In this document: piece by piece, positions 4,784 to 7,395 of the stretch
How the letters are laid out: each line of letters starts with the position of its first letter
How positions within the stretch are numbered: position 1 is the stretch's first letter
Source: Coriobacteriia bacterium
GTDB lineage: Bacteria; Actinomycetota; Coriobacteriia; Anaerosomatales; SLCP01
Reading direction: 5' to 3'
Length of the DNA: 7,395 bases
Assembly: GCA_007123455.1 (NCBI GenBank)
Contig: SKKZ01000177.1
Location: forward strand, 1 to 7,395
Translations under genes and position numbers: made by a program
Notes under the pieces: model-generated
What the model was told of the DNA's origin: nothing
What the model saw: only the letters and a program-made list of their open reading frames with translations
Database searches by the model: none

Positions 4784-7395
4784 ATGACCTCCCGGACCAT
4801 CGCCGTCATCGACGGCAACAGCTTGCTCCATCGCGCGTTTCATGCGCTTCCACCGACGATGACGGCACCGGACGGGAGGCCGACCAACGCCGCGTTCGGA
4901 TTCATCTCGATGCTCGTGAAGCTCGTGCAGGAGTTTGGACCCGAAGGCGTCGTGGTGGCTTTCGACCGCGGCACGCCCGCATTCCGCACCGAGGCACTGG
5001 CCTCCTACAAGATTCAACGCCCGCCGACCGCTCCGGACCTGAAGGAGCAGTTCCCGATGGTCAAGCGGTTGCTCGAGGCGCTTGACGTGCCGATCGTCGA
5101 GGTAGACGGATGGGAGGGTGACGACGTCCTCGGCACGCTTGCACGGGTAGCCGAGGAGTCCGGCACGCGCGCGCTCCTGGTGACCGGGGATCGGGATGCG
5201 CTGCAGCTCGTGACCGACACGGTTCACGTCGTGAGTACGCGCAAGGGCATCACCGATATCGTCGTATACGACCCCCCCGCCGTACTCGAGCGTTACGGAG
5301 TGACGCCCGCGCAGATCGTCGACTATCTCGGCCTCAAAGGTGACAGCTCGGACAACATCCCCGGAGTGCCCGGCGTGGGCGAGAAGACGGCCGCCAAGCT
5401 CATAGCCGAGCACGGCTCGCTCGATGCGGTTCTCGAGGCTGCCCCGGGCATCAAGGGGAAGCTCGGCGAGAACCTGCGTGAGCATGCCGAAGAGGCTCGA
5501 GTGAGTCGTACCGTGGCGACTATCCGGTGCGACGTGCCACTCGACATCGACCTCGAAGCCGTGCGATGGGGCGGGTTCGATGCCGGGCGTGTGGCCGAGG
5601 CCTTCGGGGAGCTGCGCTTCACCTCCCTTCTCGATCGCGTGCTCGCCACCGACGGCGTCGAGCTCGAATCCCTGACTGCGGAGACCGCGGCCACTCCCGG
5701 TGGGGAGTGGTCCGTGATCACAGGGGAGGCCGCTATCGACCGGCTCTCCGAGTGGACAGGTCACGACGAGTGGCTCGGCGTCGCGCTCGACGACGGAACG
5801 GCAGAATCGCTCTTCGCTGTCCGCAGGGACCTTGCGGTTGCATGCGGCGCCGAGGTTGCTGTCGTGGGGGGCGAGGACACCCCGACGGCGTTCGCGAACC
5901 TGCTTGCGCGGGGGCGGTTAGCCGCGGGGGACACCAAGGCGCTCCTCCACGAACTCTGTTCGCCGGTCTCCGACGGGCGCTGTGATGTCTCGTTCGATGC
6001 AGCGGATCCCATACGGCTCTTCGACTGCGCACTTGCGGCGTATCTGCTCGAGTCGGGTCGCTCGGCCTACAGCCTCGACGCGCTTGCGGCAGACTATCTC
6101 GGTGCCTTGCTCGCCGAGCCCACCGAAGAGCGCGGAAGGGCAGCTCTCGAGGCTCGTGCCGCTGCAGAGCTCGCACCGGTGCTCGAGGCACGGCTTGCCG
6201 AAGACGGCTCCAGCGAGTGCTTCGAGCGCATCGAGATGCCGCTCGTGCCGGTGCTTGCCCGAATGGAGCGTGTGGGCGTCGGGGTCGACATCTCGGTGCT
6301 CTCCGCGTTGGCGGGGGAGACCCGGGGACGCATCGAGGAGCTGCGTTCGAGGATCTTCGCCGAGGCGGGTACCGAGTTCAACATCGACTCGCCCAAACAA
6401 CTCGGCGAAGTGCTCTTCGACAAGCTCGGCCTTCCGCGCTCGAAGCGCACGAAGACCGGGTACTCGACGGATGCGTCGGTGCTGAGAGCGTTGTCAGCGG
6501 ATTTCCCGATCGCGCAGATGATCATCGACTACCGTGAGCTGACCAAGCTCACGTCGACCTATATCGAGGCGCTGCCGCGCCTTATCGGCGATGACGGGCG
6601 ACTGCATACGACATTCAATCAGACGGTGGCTGCTACCGGCCGTCTCTCCAGCAGCAACCCGAACCTGCAGAACATCCCCGTGCGCACCGACTTCGGTCGT
6701 CGCATCCGCGCCGCGTTCGTGCCCGCCGAGCCCGGACACCTCATGGTGGGGGCCGACTACTCGCAGATCGAGCTGCGTATCCTCGCGCACCTCTCGGGAG
6801 ACGAGGGCCTCATCGAGGCGTTCACCAGCGGCGAGGACTTCCATGCCGCCACCGCAGCTCGCGTCTTCGGGGTGCCTGTCGACGAGATCACGCCCGGCTA
6901 CCGCAGCCGCGCCAAGGCCGTGAACTTCGGCATAGTTTACGGCCAGAGCGCCCACGGGTTGGCCGACTCTCTCAAGATCGGGCGGGCCGAGGCGCAAGAG
7001 ATGATCGATCGCTATTACGCCGCATATCCGCGGGTGCGCGCATACCTCGACGAGACCGTCGCAGAGGCGCACCGTACCGGGGTCGCGGTGACGATGTTCG
7101 GTCGCAAACGCCGCATCCCCGAGCTTGCGAGCCGCAACTACAACCTGCGCTCCTTTGGCGAGCGTACCGCCATGAACCACCCGATGCAGGGCACGGCGGC
7201 CGACATCATGAAGCTCGCGATGATCGAGGTCGACCGCAGGCTGCGCGCCGAGGGCCTGACTGCGAGGCTCGTCCTGCAGGTCCACGACGAACTCGTCTTC
7301 GAGTCCCCGCCCGAGGAGGTGCCGACGCTCTCGGCGCTCGCGCGCGAGGCGATGTCGGGCGTCGCGCAGCTCGCCGTACCGCTGGTTGTGGACGT
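4784..7395 (+). CDS. polA: DNA polymerase I (family A), partial at 3' end
   Basis: The 870 residues seen lack only the last few expected of a typical enzyme. It fills gaps in excision repair and removes RNA primers from Okazaki fragments. The N-terminal 5'-nuclease (about 1-290) shows IDGNSLLHRAFHALP (9-23, Asp10), AFDRG (59-63, Asp61), EGDD (111-114), TGDRD (134-138) and the DNA-binding GDSSDNIPGVPGVGEKTA (186-203). The middle domain (about 300-470) has lost the 3'-5' exonuclease acids: Exo I is degraded at WLGVALDDG and Exo II at AGDTKALLHEL, so proofreading is predicted absent, as in Taq and Bacillus enzymes. The polymerase domain has TGRLSSSNPNLQNIP, motif A DYSQIELR (Asp658), motif B RAKAVNFGIVYG (Arg709, Lys711, Phe715) and motif C VHDELVFE (834-841, Asp835, Glu836). 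Phe715 is the residue type that discriminates against dideoxynucleotides. The start at 4784 is supported by GAAGGG and by the usual short lead-in to the IDGN motif. Confidence 0.98.
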   Translation, partial: MTSRTIAVIDGNSLLHRAFHALPPTMTAPDGRPTNAAFGFISMLVKLVQEFGPEGVVVAFDRGTPAFRTEALASYKIQRPPTAPDLKEQFPMVKRLLEALDVPIVEVDGWEGDDVLGTLARVAEESGTRALLVTGDRDALQLVTDTVHVVSTRKGITDIVVYDPPAVLERYGVTPAQIVDYLGLKGDSSDNIPGVPGVGEKTAAKLIAEHGSLDAVLEAAPGIKGKLGENLREHAEEARVSRTVATIRCDVPLDIDLEAVRWGGFDAGRVAEAFGELRFTSLLDRVLATDGVELESLTAETAATPGGEWSVITGEAAIDRLSEWTGHDEWLGVALDDGTAESLFAVRRDLAVACGAEVAVVGGEDTPTAFANLLARGRLAAGDTKALLHELCSPVSDGRCDVSFDAADPIRLFDCALAAYLLESGRSAYSLDALAADYLGALLAEPTEERGRAALEARAAAELAPVLEARLAEDGSSECFERIEMPLVPVLARMERVGVGVDISVLSALAGETRGRIEELRSRIFAEAGTEFNIDSPKQLGEVLFDKLGLPRSKRTKTGYSTDASVLRALSADFPIAQMIIDYRELTKLTSTYIEALPRLIGDDGRLHTTFNQTVAATGRLSSSNPNLQNIPVRTDFGRRIRAAFVPAEPGHLMVGADYSQIELRILAHLSGDEGLIEAFTSGEDFHAATAARVFGVPVDEITPGYRSRAKAVNFGIVYGQSAHGLADSLKIGRAEAQEMIDRYYAAYPRVRAYLDETVAEAHRTGVAVTMFGRKRRIPELASRNYNLRSFGERTAMNHPMQGTAADIMKLAMIEVDRRLRAEGLTARLVLQVHDELVFESPPEEVPTLSALAREAMSGVAQLAVPLVVD

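Noticed and set aside
4709..5764. 351-residue open frame on the minus strand, antisense to the start of polA
   Set aside because: It lies antisense to conserved 5'-nuclease motifs of polA and shows no recognisable domain.
6494..7285. 263-residue minus-strand frame antisense to the polymerase domain of polA
   Set aside because: It is antisense to motifs A, B and C of the polymerase and resembles no family.
1..7395. Search for CRISPR arrays, tRNA or rRNA genes, insertion sequences, attachment sites and phage or defence genes
   Set aside because: No regularly spaced repeats, RNA-gene signatures, transposase motifs or terminal inverted repeats were seen. The gene content is chromosomal housekeeping and regulation.

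Overview
The window is high-GC bacterial DNA with tightly packed genes, long antisense shadow ORFs, and a proofreading-deficient family A DNA polymerase. Protein style suggests an actinobacterium. The adenylylation-insensitive (GSI-alpha-like) glutamine synthetase beside an OmpR-type GlnR-like regulator makes a deep-branching anaerobic lineage such as Coriobacteriia plausible. This placement is inference; nothing here fixes the taxon.

Layout. (1) The left edge to 1595, minus strand, is one uninterrupted partial reading frame of 531 residues. It joins a KaiC/RecA-like domain that has no P-loop to the ATP-grasp (PPDK_N) domain of the PEP synthase/pyruvate phosphate dikinase family; the rest of the gene lies outside the window. 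(2) A 224-bp divergent intergenic region carries an 11-bp-phased direct repeat, GAAAC-N6-GAAAC, which resembles an actinobacterial GlnR box. It also has a strong ribosome binding site for the next gene. (3) 1820-3157, plus, is glnA, a type I glutamine synthetase, followed by a good intrinsic terminator. (4) 3272-3943, plus, encodes an OmpR-type response regulator with a degenerate receiver. Its DNA-binding domain closely resembles that of the orphan nitrogen regulator GlnR, and it may be translated from a leaderless message. (5) 3960-4687, minus, holds a two-gene unit: a 39-residue single-span membrane protein and a class I SAM-dependent methyltransferase. It converges on the regulator. (6) A short divergent promoter region contains a perfect 9-bp inverted repeat around a TACAAT box. 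(7) 4784 to the right edge, plus, is polA, nearly complete (870 residues seen), with an intact 5'-nuclease and polymerase but a degraded 3'-5' exonuclease.

How the parts fit. The clearest theme is nitrogen assimilation: glnA, a GlnR-like regulator directly downstream, and a candidate GlnR-type site between glnA and the divergent PEP-synthase-like gene. If that site is real, the regulator may control both divergent genes and so link nitrogen status to a phosphotransfer protein of central carbon metabolism. The methyltransferase, membrane peptide and polA look like ordinary neighbours with no visible functional link to this module.
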